DNA of 50,721 bases from assembly GCA_900766055.1 (NCBI GenBank), contig CAAFTZ010000006.1, positions 1-50,721 on the forward strand. The letters are read 5' to 3'. This document shows, piece after piece, positions 26,820 to 34,927 of this stretch. Made by a program: the position numbers and the translations under genes. Every line of letters starts with the position of its first letter. Position 1 is the first letter of the stretch. This stretch comes from an uncultured Parasutterella sp. (lineage in GTDB: Bacteria > Pseudomonadota > Gammaproteobacteria > Burkholderiales > Burkholderiaceae_F). The notes below the pieces were generated by a model. It saw only the letters and a list, made by a program, of their open reading frames with translations. It was not told where the DNA came from and did not search any database.

Positions 26820-28196
26820 ATGAGAATTCGTTTTTTGGCAGCCACGGCGATTCTACTCGCTTTGGCTGCCTTTACTTTCCAGTCTGTTTCTGCGGCGCCC
26901 GAGCCGCAGAGGCGATCTGTGTCTGCAGGAAAGCAAGCGGCAAAAACTCGGATGACACAAAAACAAGTCTCTAAGAAAACGCCCAAAAAGACGGCAGAAA
27001 AAGCGGTTATCTGCAAGGCCGGAAATTCTTCAAAAGCTGTTTCTCGCGGTGCCGCGGCCGATAAGACAGCGATAGAAGCGCGCAGAGCCGAAACGCAAAG
27101 CCGCATTGAAGAAGTGCGTTCTTCTATTTCGCAGAAAAGTTCCGTCAAGAAGAAGCTTGAAGAAGAGATGAAGCAGTCGGAAATCAAAATCCGACAGGTT
27201 CGGCAGTCCCTCCAAAAGCTGCGGCGGGAGAGGGCAAAATCCGAGCGCACGCTGAAGAACCAGGAAAAAACGGTGCTCGGGTTGGAAAATGAACTTTCTC
27301 ACGAGCAAAAAATTCTCGAAGAAATCAATCGGCAGAGACTTGAGCTGCTGACCCAGGAGCAGCAGCCTCAATGGGCAGCCTCAGATCCTCACCAAAAGGC
27401 ACGGGCGCACATGATGCTGTCTTTGCTGGCGAAAAAGTCTACGGAGTCTATCCATCGGCTGGAAAAAAATCAGAAAGAGCTCGGTCGAGCGCTTGAGCGT
27501 TCGAAGAGAACCAGCGATTCACTTCAGAAGACTTTGCAGGAGGAGCGCAGCGAACAGACTCGTCTGACCAAGGAGCGAAGAGAGCGCCAGTTAACGGCAG
27601 CAAAACTTAATCGAGAGCTTGCCTCGCAAACGATGACGCTTAAACGGCTTCAGAATGACGAAAAGCGTCTGGGGAACTTGGTTGCATCGCTTCAGCGCAA
27701 AGAAGCAGAGGCGCAGAAGGCCGCCCAAAGACGAGCAGCTGCCGCGGCAAAGCGCAGCGGCAAGCAAACCAAGACTGCCTCGGCTCCGGCGCCAAAGAAG
27801 GCCTTGGTGTCAGGCGGTCCGCGCATGAATCCGGTACCGGGTAAAGTCGTTGCGCGCTTCGGCGAGAAACGCACCGTCTCCGGTAAGACGGACCGCTGGC
27901 AGGGAACCGTATTCAGCGTCACCAGAGATGAGGGTGTACACGCAGTGCGGGACGGCAAGGTGGTTTTTGCAGATTACCTGAGAGGCTACGGAAACCTGAT
28001 TATTTTGGATCACGGTGCCGGCTACTTTACGGTCTACGGCAATAATGCGACGTTGGAAAAAGATATCGGCGACAAAGTTAAGGCCGGTGATGTGATTTCT
28101 CGAGCCGGGAAAAATGAAGGCGCGGTTTCGGTTTTGTATTTTGAATTGCGTCACAATGGGAAACCAATTGACCCAACGGGTTGGCTCAATATTTGA
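26820..28196 (+). CDS. envC: EnvC-like murein hydrolase activator
   Basis: This 458-aa exported protein has a signal peptide (about 1-25), a basic low-complexity segment, a long coiled coil (about 75-300) and a C-terminal LytM/M23 domain (about 340-458). The zinc ligands of active LytM enzymes are replaced: the first His is absent (WQGTVF) and the H-x-H pair reads YGNN. The domain end VLYFELR also lacks its His. This degenerate pattern is that of EnvC, which activates amidases and is itself controlled by FtsEX. The gene sits between gpmA and ctpA. Cognate amidases are not in this window. Confidence 0.88.
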   Translation: MRIRFLAATAILLALAAFTFQSVSAAPEPQRRSVSAGKQAAKTRMTQKQVSKKTPKKTAEKAVICKAGNSSKAVSRGAAADKTAIEARRAETQSRIEEVRSSISQKSSVKKKLEEEMKQSEIKIRQVRQSLQKLRRERAKSERTLKNQEKTVLGLENELSHEQKILEEINRQRLELLTQEQQPQWAASDPHQKARAHMMLSLLAKKSTESIHRLEKNQKELGRALERSKRTSDSLQKTLQEERSEQTRLTKERRERQLTAAKLNRELASQTMTLKRLQNDEKRLGNLVASLQRKEAEAQKAAQRRAAAAAKRSGKQTKTASAPAPKKALVSGGPRMNPVPGKVVARFGEKRTVSGKTDRWQGTVFSVTRDEGVHAVRDGKVVFADYLRGYGNLIILDHGAGYFTVYGNNATLEKDIGDKVKAGDVISRAGKNEGAVSVLYFELRHNGKPIDPTGWLNI

Positions 28197-28247
28197 TAGT
28201 CTTACAATTCTTTGATTAAAAGAAATAATTTAACGAAATCAAAAGTT

Positions 28248-29738
28248 ATGAAAAATAGCGTACGCGGTCTGCTTCTGGTGACCGGAGGCATGATTGCCGG
28301 AGCACTCATCAGTGCCTCTCTCGCAGCTCCTGAGAGGGCAGCCAGAACGGTTCTTCCTCTCGATGAAATCAGACAGTTCACTGATATCTACGGTGCGGTA
28401 AAGCAGTACTACGTTGATCCCGTTGAGGATAAAAAGCTCATGAAGGAAGCCATCTCCGGAATGCTCCAGGGTCTTGATCCTCATTCTGCCTACCTTGATG
28501 AAAATGCTTTCAACGAACTTCAGGAAGGCACTACGGGCGAATTCGGCGGTTTAGGTCTTGAAGTCAGCTCCGATCCTTCCGGAGTCAAAGTGATTTCTCC
28601 GATCGACGATACGCCTGCAGCTCGTGCTCATATGCGCGCGGGGGATATTATTTTCAAAATTGACGGGAAGATCGTTAAGGATCTTCCTCTCAATGATTCC
28701 GTGAAGATGATGCGCGGGAAACCGGACACTCCGATTGAGCTGACCGTGCTTCGCAAAGGGTCTTCAACACCGATTACGGTCAAGCTGGTCCGTGCCGTGA
28801 TCAAGGTCAAGTCCGTTAAATCGAAGCCGCTGGACGACCAGATGGGCTATATCCGTGTCTCCCAGTTTCAGGAACGTACCGCTAGCGAGCTCGCTAAAGC
28901 TCTGGATGCCTTAAATAAGAGCGGCAATCTGAAGAACGGTTTAGTGCTTGACCTTCGCAACGATCCCGGCGGCTTGCTCAATGCTGCGATCGGTGTATCT
29001 GCCGCCTTCCTGCCTAAAGGAACGCTCGTCGTGTCCACCAAGGGTCAGACAGCAGACGCCAAGAAGGAATTCCTGACGACTCCGCAGGACTATCAGGTTG
29101 TGCGCGAAGATGCGGCGATTGCTAAGCTGCCCGCGATTACCAAGACAATGCCGATCGTCGTCCTTGTGAACGGAGCCAGTGCAAGCGCCAGTGAGATTGT
29201 GGCCGGCGCCCTTCAGGATCATAAGAGAGCCACGATTATGGGTACGAAATCCTTCGGAAAGGGTTCCGTACAAACGGTGATTCCTCTGCGCGGAGAAGCG
29301 AAAAATACCGCTATCAAGCTCACCACGGCCCGCTACTTCACACCGAGCGGCCGCTCGATCCAGGCTAAGGGGATTTCTCCTGACGTGGAAGTCAAAGATA
29401 CTGCCGAAGGAAACTTCCTTGATCTCGACATCCGTGAAGCAGATTTAGCGAACCACTTAGAAGTGCCGGAAGCCAAGGATGACAAGGCGAAGGCAGCTAA
29501 GCCCGCTTCGGAAGCTAAACCGGATGCATCCGGAATTAAAGAAACCGTAGAACCGATTTCTTCTAAGCCGAAGAAAGCGCCTAAGTTCTATAAGTACGGT
29601 GATCCTGATGACTATCAGCTTAATCAGGCAATCGCCTATTTGAAGAAGGAAGACGCGAAGAAGAATCAGCCTGCAGCCGGAACTCAGGAAATCCAGCTGG
29701 AAGGCGGCATCAAGATGAAGATCGAACCTGTCAAATAA
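28248..29738 (+). CDS. ctpA: C-terminal processing peptidase (S41 family)
   Basis: This 496-aa periplasmic serine protease has an N-terminal signal or anchor (MKNSVRGLLLVTGGMIAGAL), a PDZ domain (about 85-165) and an S41 catalytic domain. The Ser-Lys dyad is visible in GASASASEIVAGAL (nucleophile Ser) and GTKSFGKGSVQT (Lys). The C-terminal 100 residues are a charged, Lys/Ala/Pro-rich extension. I prefer the ATG at 28248 because it begins the signal sequence; the upstream TTG at 28212 has no better ribosome-binding site. In relatives such proteases trim or degrade wall hydrolases. It lies 51 bases after envC and ends before a strong hairpin. Confidence 0.93.
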   Translation: MKNSVRGLLLVTGGMIAGALISASLAAPERAARTVLPLDEIRQFTDIYGAVKQYYVDPVEDKKLMKEAISGMLQGLDPHSAYLDENAFNELQEGTTGEFGGLGLEVSSDPSGVKVISPIDDTPAARAHMRAGDIIFKIDGKIVKDLPLNDSVKMMRGKPDTPIELTVLRKGSSTPITVKLVRAVIKVKSVKSKPLDDQMGYIRVSQFQERTASELAKALDALNKSGNLKNGLVLDLRNDPGGLLNAAIGVSAAFLPKGTLVVSTKGQTADAKKEFLTTPQDYQVVREDAAIAKLPAITKTMPIVVLVNGASASASEIVAGALQDHKRATIMGTKSFGKGSVQTVIPLRGEAKNTAIKLTTARYFTPSGRSIQAKGISPDVEVKDTAEGNFLDLDIREADLANHLEVPEAKDDKAKAAKPASEAKPDASGIKETVEPISSKPKKAPKFYKYGDPDDYQLNQAIAYLKKEDAKKNQPAAGTQEIQLEGGIKMKIEPVK

Positions 29739-29759
29739 CAGGCGCCTTCACAAAACAAC

Positions 29760-29783
29760 ACGGCCTCGGAAATCCGAGGCCGT
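29760..29783. terminator. Hairpin between convergent ctpA and slmA
   Basis: A perfect inverted repeat (29760-29768 with 29775-29783, up to ten pairs at the core) sits between the two convergent genes. T content after the stem is moderate on the minus side (TGTTGTTTTG) and poor on the plus side. Confidence 0.65.
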
Positions 29784-29802
29784 CGCGCATTAAAGACCGG
29801 AA

Positions 29803-30402
29803 TTATCTGCCGAGGACCAAATACACCTGCTTCTCAGGATCAACGGCGCCTCCTGAGGCGTCCCTTTTCGCAAATCTCAGCCAGTGCCCCAGAATAAGGG
29901 CAACCAGCATATTGGCACGTGTCAGGACATCGTAGTTTTCGGGAACTTCTTCCTGAGCGACGGCGAGCCTAAGAGACTGCTTAAAAACTGCCTGCAGCTG
30001 CCCGTAAAACCGATTGAGTTCTGCCTGCAGGCGAGGATCTTCAGAGGTCAGAGAGTCACCGCAGAACAGGAAAACAAGTCCCGGCTCTTTGGCCTTGATA
30101 TCAATGAGCGCTAAGAAGAGTTTTTTAGCCTGTTCCAGTCCGGAGTATTCCGATGAGGAGATGTTGTTTACAGCCGTCATGACATAGTTCTCAGCAAAGC
30201 CGATGATCTCCTCGTACATCTTGGTTTTGCTCGGAAAATGGCGGTACAGCGCAGCTTCCGACACGCCGATCGCAGCCGCTAAAGACTTTGTCGTGATATG
30301 TTTATCCTCTGACTCTGTCATCATTCGGACGAGAGTGCGCAGAATCTCTAGTTTGCGGTCGGAGGATTTTTTTCTGCTTTTTGTTTCTGTTGACGCGTCC
30401 AT
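29803..30402 (-). CDS. slmA: Nucleoid occlusion factor SlmA
   Basis: SlmA (199 aa) is a TetR-family DNA-binding protein that blocks FtsZ assembly over the nucleoid. The N-terminal helix-turn-helix region reads TTKSLAAAIGVSEAALYRHFPSKTKMYE in two pieces around the recognition helix, close to the family consensus. The C-terminal part is the helical dimer and FtsZ-binding domain. It follows argB by 14 bases on the same strand, a neighbourhood seen in other betaproteobacteria. A general TetR regulator is the alternative, but the N-terminal match favours SlmA. Confidence 0.88.
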   Translation of the reverse strand: MDASTETKSRKKSSDRKLEILRTLVRMMTESEDKHITTKSLAAAIGVSEAALYRHFPSKTKMYEEIIGFAENYVMTAVNNISSSEYSGLEQAKKLFLALIDIKAKEPGLVFLFCGDSLTSEDPRLQAELNRFYGQLQAVFKQSLRLAVAQEEVPENYDVLTRANMLVALILGHWLRFAKRDASGGAVDPEKQVYLVLGR

Positions 30403-30416
30403 AAAACTCTTTTGTT

Positions 30417-31310
30417 TTAGCCTTTAATCATCGTACCGACACCCTGCGGTGTCAGGATTTCCAGCAGCAGGCAATGATCAACGCGGCCGTCAATGATATG
30501 AACGGCTTTTACACCGTTGCGGGCCGCCTGAAGCGCTGAAGAAATCTTCGGGTACATGCCGCCCGAGATTGTACCGTCGGCAAATAAAGCGTCAATCTCC
30601 TGTGAGGTGAGGCCGGTAATTAAATTTCCTTCTTTGTCGAGTACGCCGGGCGTATTGGTCAGCATCACGAGTTTTTCTGCTTTGAGCGTTTCAGCCATCT
30701 TTCCGGCGACCACGTCTGCATTGATGTTGTAGGAGAGCTCGTCGTCTCCGACGCCGATCGGAGAAATTACGGGAATAAAGGCGTCGTCCTGAAGCGCTTT
30801 GACGACAGCAGGGTTGATGGATTCGATCTCACCAACCTGACCCACATCATAGAAGACTGTCGGATCATGAATATCCTGCAGTTTGAGCTTCTTTGCCCGA
30901 ATGAGACCGCCGTCTTTACCGGTTAAGCCCACGGCTTGACCGCCGAAGCTGTTGATTAGCGTGACTAGGTCTCCTTGAACCTGACCGCCCAAGACCCATT
31001 CAACGACCTCCATAGTTTCCGCATCCGTGACGCGCATGCCTTGGATAAATTCGCTTTGTTTTCCGACTCGGCGCAGAGCGTCCCCGATTTGAGGGCCGCC
31101 GCCGTGGACGATAACAGGATTCATTCCGACGAGTTTCAGAAGCACGACATCACGGGCAAAAGCTCTCTGCAGCCTTTCCTCCGTCATGGCGTTGCCGCCG
31201 TATTTAATCACAATCGTCTTGCCGTGAAATTTTTGAATAAAGGGAAGAGCCTCTGAAAGGATTTCCGCCTTTAATTGCGAGGGAACAAACTGACTGTTAA
31301 GTGTGTTCAT
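30417..31310 (-). CDS. argB: Acetylglutamate kinase
   Basis: ArgB (297 aa) phosphorylates N-acetylglutamate in arginine biosynthesis. The start at 31310 (MNTLNSQFVPSQLKAEI) gives the family length. Conserved segments are VIKYGGNAM, NPVIVHGGGPQIG, and the C-terminal GGMYPKISSALQAARNGV with IDGRVDHCLLLEILT. The N-terminal helix of about 25 residues is of the kind found in arginine-inhibited hexameric enzymes, so feedback control by arginine is possible. The frame stays open to 31355, but the extension is not family-like. Confidence 0.96.
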   Translation of the reverse strand: MNTLNSQFVPSQLKAEILSEALPFIQKFHGKTIVIKYGGNAMTEERLQRAFARDVVLLKLVGMNPVIVHGGGPQIGDALRRVGKQSEFIQGMRVTDAETMEVVEWVLGGQVQGDLVTLINSFGGQAVGLTGKDGGLIRAKKLKLQDIHDPTVFYDVGQVGEIESINPAVVKALQDDAFIPVISPIGVGDDELSYNINADVVAGKMAETLKAEKLVMLTNTPGVLDKEGNLITGLTSQEIDALFADGTISGGMYPKISSALQAARNGVKAVHIIDGRVDHCLLLEILTPQGVGTMIKG

Positions 31311-31403
31311 TGAAAAGATCAACAAAATGGGTTCAAAGTTAGTGAATGGTATCACTGTGGAAGACTAGAATCCCCAAGGAGAATACGTATTGGAGTAAAT
31401 CAT

Positions 31404-31610
31404 ATGGAACAAAGTTTTGAACTTAGCGGTGTTCACTGCATGCATTGTGTTGCTCGCGTCAAGAAGGCTTTGGAGCCTCTCTGCGAAAAAGTTGAAGTGA
31501 CGCTGTCTCCGGCTATTGCAGTGGTTACTGTCAAGGAACCGCTGAAGATTGAAGACGTCAATGCTGCGCTTGCAAAAGCAGGTGATTATTCGGCAACGCC
31601 GCTGAACTAA
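31404..31610 (+). CDS. Small heavy-metal-associated (copper chaperone-like) protein
   Basis: This 68-aa protein is a single HMA ferredoxin-like domain with the metal motif H11-C12-M-H-C15. It follows a beta-alpha-beta-beta-alpha-beta pattern and resembles CopZ or periplasm-free metallochaperones. A GGAG site precedes the ATG at 31404. It stands alone: no P-type ATPase or CueR-like regulator is adjacent. A perfect 10-base palindrome (31382-31391) lies just upstream of the start. The metal is probably Cu(I), by family inference; a histidine next to the first cysteine is unusual and could change selectivity. Confidence 0.85.
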   Translation: MEQSFELSGVHCMHCVARVKKALEPLCEKVEVTLSPAIAVVTVKEPLKIEDVNAALAKAGDYSATPLN

Positions 31611-31627
31611 TCTCGTTAAGCCAAAAG

Positions 31628-31661
31628 AAAAGCCGGACCCCCTCGCGGAAGCCCGGCTTTT
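31628..31661. terminator. Bidirectional terminator between the HMA gene and dksA
   Basis: A 9-bp stem (31628-31636 with 31653-31661) has A residues on the left and T residues on the right. It separates the convergent HMA gene and dksA. Confidence 0.8.
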
Positions 31662-31677
31662 GAATTCCTAAGCCGTG

Positions 31678-32397
31678 TTAGTTGCCGTAAAGCTTCTGGC
31701 GAAGTTCACGTCTCTGCTGTGCCTCCAGAGAGAGCGTTGCAGTAGGACGAGCTAGAAGGCGGGGAATACCGATCGGGTCACCGGTTTCTTCGCACCAGCC
31801 GTATTCACCTTTTTCTAAACGCTGGAGCGCTTCCTGAACTTTTTTCAAGAGCTTTCTTTCTCTATCTCGGGTTCTCAGTTCCAGAGCGTGTTCTTCCTCG
31901 ATGGTAGCGCGGTCGGCCATATCGGGAATGATGGTGTTGTCACGCAGATGTTCTGCAGTTGCACCGGCGTTGCTGCGAAGCTGAGCTTCGCGTTCACGTA
32001 AAAGGTGCTTGAAGAAAGCCTGCTGTCTTTCGTTCATGTAATCCGACTCAGGCATATTGAGCAGCTCGGCCTGTGTGGGAATTACGATGCCGTCGACGAT
32101 AATCTTTTCCTCAGAATTTTTTTCGTAGTTATTCATCAGAAATTCAGCGGCTTTCTGCGCATCTTCGACAGATGTGTTTTCTCCGGTTCCGTCTTTAGCT
32201 GACTGAACCAAGGGAGCAAGCTCTGCAGCTTCCTTTAAAGCCTTATTGCAGGCGGCTGCCTTCGAAGCCTTGGCTTCTTTGACAGCCTTTGCAGGTGCCG
32301 CAGATTTAGCGGCAGTTGTTTTCGCCGTTGCTTTTACAGCCTTAACTGTCTTTGCCGGTTTATCAGTTTCGACAGTTGTTTTCTTTTTTGTCGCCAT
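31678..32397 (-). CDS. dksA: RNA polymerase-binding transcription factor DksA (cysteine-poor type)
   Basis: DksA binds RNA polymerase and, with ppGpp, adjusts transcription of rRNA and amino-acid genes. From the ATG at 32397 (MATKKK, with AGGAG nine bases upstream) it is 239 aa; an ATG at 32406 abuts that site too closely. An Ala/Lys-rich tail (about 1-75) precedes the coiled-coil and globular domains. The zinc-finger positions read C202, T205, S223, A226, so three of four cysteines are replaced. This is the zinc-independent pattern known from DksA2 of Pseudomonas and common in beta- and alphaproteobacteria. It is the second gene of an operon with the COG0523 GTPase, 32 bases away. Confidence 0.94.
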   Translation of the reverse strand: MATKKKTTVETDKPAKTVKAVKATAKTTAAKSAAPAKAVKEAKASKAAACNKALKEAAELAPLVQSAKDGTGENTSVEDAQKAAEFLMNNYEKNSEEKIIVDGIVIPTQAELLNMPESDYMNERQQAFFKHLLREREAQLRSNAGATAEHLRDNTIIPDMADRATIEEEHALELRTRDRERKLLKKVQEALQRLEKGEYGWCEETGDPIGIPRLLARPTATLSLEAQQRRELRQKLYGN

Positions 32398-32429
32398 TGA
32401 ATACATCTCCTATAGGCAGTCAGGTTTGG

Positions 32430-33542
32430 TTAAGCCAAGCAAGTTTCTAAGCCTTGCATAATCGCCTTCTTTGGGAGGCGGCGGCCGATAAATACCATTT
32501 TCGTAGACGGCTTTGTGTCGCCCCAGGGCTTGCCCAGGTCAGCCGCCATCAGCATATGAACACCCTGGAAAATCATTTTCCTATCGGTACCTGTCATATA
32601 AAGCACCCCTTTATAGCGCAGCATATCCGGTCCGTAAACTTGGGTGAGCGTTCTCATGTAATTGTCGAGTCGGGCCGGGTCAAACGGTCTATCAGACTCG
32701 AATACAAAAGCAGCAATCTCGTCATCATGGCGAGCATGATGATGGTGATGGCCGCATTCACAATGATCGTGGTCATGATCCCCGCACTCGCAGTGATCAC
32801 CATGATCATGGTCATGATGATCGTGACAGCCGCAGGTGCAGCCGTCCTCATGGTGGTGATGGTGCTCTCCCTCTTCATGGGCTTCTTTTAAGAAGTCAGG
32901 GTCTAATTCAAGAACGGAGTCGAGATTAAAACCGCGAATGTCGAGGACTTCCTTGATATCGACATTTCCCATGTTGCATTCGACGATCGGTGCACGAGGG
33001 TTCATGTGATGAAGACGATCGGATAAATCTTCAATGACAGAAGGCGGAACCAGATCGACCTTGGAGAGGAGGATTCGGTCGGCGAATCCGACCTGAGCCT
33101 GTGCAGGCGCCTGCTCATCCAGTGTTCTCGGACCGTTAACGGCATCCACGACTGTGATGACGCCGTCAACCATGTAGAACTGGGCGACTTCTTCATCCAT
33201 GAAGAAAGTCTGAGCAACGGGGCCGGGATCTGCAAGACCGGTCGTTTCGATAATGACTCGGTCGAAATTGGCTTTTCCTTCCTTTTTACGCTCCATCAGA
33301 CGAATGAGGTTCTCAGCCAGGTCGCCTCGAATGGTGCAGCAGATGCAGCCGTTGTTCATCGTGATGATTTCTTCATCTTCGCTTTGAACGAGAAGATCAT
33401 TGTCGATGCTTTCCTCACCGAATTCGTTTTCGATGACGGCTATCTTTTGGCCGTGTTCTTCAGTGAGAATACGGTTAAGAAGCGTTGTTTTACCTGCGCC
33501 CAAAAAACCGGTAATAATTGTGACCGGAATTAAGTCTTCCAT
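32430..33542 (-). CDS. COG0523 (CobW/ZigA-like) metallochaperone GTPase
   Basis: This 370-aa G3E GTPase has Walker A G12-FLGAGKTT20, the family C-x-C-C metal site (C66-I-C-C69), and a long His/Cys/Asp-rich loop (about residues 210-270) expected to bind zinc. The C-terminal CobW_C domain contains GVLYMTGTDRKMIFQGVH. The ATG at 33542 is preceded by a good GGAGGAG site; the frame is open to 33629 but that part is not family-like. Members of COG0523 deliver metals to client proteins, often under zinc starvation. It is co-directional with dksA, 32 bases upstream of it. Which metal and client are served is not shown by the sequence. Confidence 0.93.
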   Translation of the reverse strand: MEDLIPVTIITGFLGAGKTTLLNRILTEEHGQKIAVIENEFGEESIDNDLLVQSEDEEIITMNNGCICCTIRGDLAENLIRLMERKKEGKANFDRVIIETTGLADPGPVAQTFFMDEEVAQFYMVDGVITVVDAVNGPRTLDEQAPAQAQVGFADRILLSKVDLVPPSVIEDLSDRLHHMNPRAPIVECNMGNVDIKEVLDIRGFNLDSVLELDPDFLKEAHEEGEHHHHHEDGCTCGCHDHHDHDHGDHCECGDHDHDHCECGHHHHHARHDDEIAAFVFESDRPFDPARLDNYMRTLTQVYGPDMLRYKGVLYMTGTDRKMIFQGVHMLMAADLGKPWGDTKPSTKMVFIGRRLPKKAIMQGLETCLA

Positions 33543-33598
33543 AGCTCCTCCGAGCATTAAAATAGGTTCTAAATCACAAGCAACCATTAAGGGAGAAT

Positions 33599-33629
33599 GG
33601 GTTATACAGCAACCCAGCCCAGAATGCAA
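33599..33629 (-). promoter_or_regulatory. Predicted promoter and overlapping palindrome before the COG0523-dksA operon
   Basis: On the minus strand a -35 box TTGCAT (33624-33629) and a -10 box TATAAC (33601-33606) are exactly 17 bases apart. A 17-base inverted repeat (33599-33615, GGGTT and AACCC arms) covers the -10 box. Its core GTTATACAGCAAC partly resembles the enteric Zur box GTTATAnnATAAC. A second perfect inverted repeat (33636-33644 with 33650-33658) lies upstream. Regulator binding is inference. Confidence 0.5.
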
Positions 33630-33692
33630 TAGTTTTTTTAACTTTCAAGAAGTTAAAAGGCCGAAAGTTTGAATTTTCTGCCCTTTTTGGTG

Positions 33693-34919
33693 CTAGACGG
33701 TGCCGCGCGAGAGAAGATGTAATCCCTTCAGATATTCACCCTCAGGGTGAGTCATCAGCAGAGGATGATCTATCCCCGCTCCGAGACGTTCCATCATCCA
33801 GGCCTCCACGCGTGAATCAATAACTGCGCCCGCTACGATTTTTTGGAATAAGTCGACGTCAATAGCACCCGAGCAGGAGAATGTCAGAAGCTGTCCTCCG
33901 GGGGCCAGAATACGCAGTCCGTTAAGGTTGATGTCCTTGTAGGCTCGGGCTGCTTTGTCTACGTGATGATGACTGGAAGCAAATTTGGGCGGATCGAGAA
34001 TGACAAGATCAAATTGTTCTCCTTTGTCGCGAAATTCTCTCAAAGCTTCGAAGACATTTGCTTCAATCCACTTCATCGAGCCGTCGTCAAAGCCGTTGCG
34101 TTTGGCATTTTCCTGGGCCATCTGCAGAGCGTCGGCAGAAGAGTCGATAGAGACGACTTCTTCGGCACCGCCGGCTTTGAGCGCGAGCGAGAACCCGCCG
34201 GTGTAGCAGAAGCAGTTGAGCGCTCTCATGCCTCTGCCGTGAACCTTCTTGAATTCTTCGGCAAGTCTGCGGGCCAAAGCGCGGTTGTCGCGCTGGTCAA
34301 CGTAAAAACCGGTTTTATGGCCCATGCGGACGTCGACGCCGTATTTGATTCCGTCTTCCACGATTTCGACTTCCTGAGGCGGCTCTTCGCCCTCAAGGAC
34401 CTCCTTGCGTTCCGGAAGACCTTCACGAGCTCGGGTAGCAGCGTCTGAACGGTCGTACACCTGAGAGCAGCCGGTGTACTTCACCAATGCCTGCCCGATC
34501 TCGGAGCGCCAATACTCGACGCCCGCGGATTGAAACTGTGTCACAACTTGATTGTTGTATTGATCAACAATCAGCCCGGGAAGAAAGTCTGCCTCTCCGA
34601 AAATCAGACGAATAGCATTGGTACGGGATCTCAGACAGCTGCGCGCCTCAATCGCAGCCTTGACCCTGGCTTCTATCCAGGCAGCATTGATGACGTCTTC
34701 TTCTTGGAAAGACCAGCAGCGGGCGCGGAGTGCAGATTCGGGAGAAAACGCGCCCCAAGCTAAAAATTTTCCCTTACTGTCCTGAATCCTGACCGTCTCA
34801 CCGCTCTTCGGTTTTCCCAGTACTTTGGAAACCCCGGTTGCATAAACCCAGGGATGACGGCGAAGGAGCGCACGTTCCTTGCCGGGTTTGAGGATGATCG
34901 TAGGAATTTGGTTCGTCAT
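33693..34919 (-). CDS. rlmI: 23S rRNA (cytosine(1962)-C5)-methyltransferase
   Basis: RlmI (408 aa) methylates C1962 of 23S rRNA. It starts with a PUA domain (about 5-85; LKPGKERALLRRHPWVYATG) and continues with a Rossmann methyltransferase domain (NCFCYTGGFSLALKAGG, VILDPPKFA, and FSCSGAIDVDLF). The cysteine in the last motif is probably the catalytic one. I use the ATG at 34919, eight bases after the DUF484 stop; a TTG at 34931 would overlap that gene. It is the last gene of dapF-DUF484-rlmI. Confidence 0.93.
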   Translation of the reverse strand: MTNQIPTIILKPGKERALLRRHPWVYATGVSKVLGKPKSGETVRIQDSKGKFLAWGAFSPESALRARCWSFQEEDVINAAWIEARVKAAIEARSCLRSRTNAIRLIFGEADFLPGLIVDQYNNQVVTQFQSAGVEYWRSEIGQALVKYTGCSQVYDRSDAATRAREGLPERKEVLEGEEPPQEVEIVEDGIKYGVDVRMGHKTGFYVDQRDNRALARRLAEEFKKVHGRGMRALNCFCYTGGFSLALKAGGAEEVVSIDSSADALQMAQENAKRNGFDDGSMKWIEANVFEALREFRDKGEQFDLVILDPPKFASSHHHVDKAARAYKDINLNGLRILAPGGQLLTFSCSGAIDVDLFQKIVAGAVIDSRVEAWMMERLGAGIDHPLLMTHPEGEYLKGLHLLSRGTV

Positions 34920-34927
34920 GGAAATAC

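Noticed and set aside
32714..32878. Repeat-like GATGATG/CATGATC array
   Set aside because: It encodes the His/Asp-rich metal loop of the GTPase and has no spacer-repeat pattern, so it is not a CRISPR or other array.
32454..32891. Hydrophobic plus-strand frame of 145 residues opposite the COG0523 gene
   Set aside because: It is the antisense reading of the His-rich loop; His codons read backwards give Met/Val and mimic a membrane protein.
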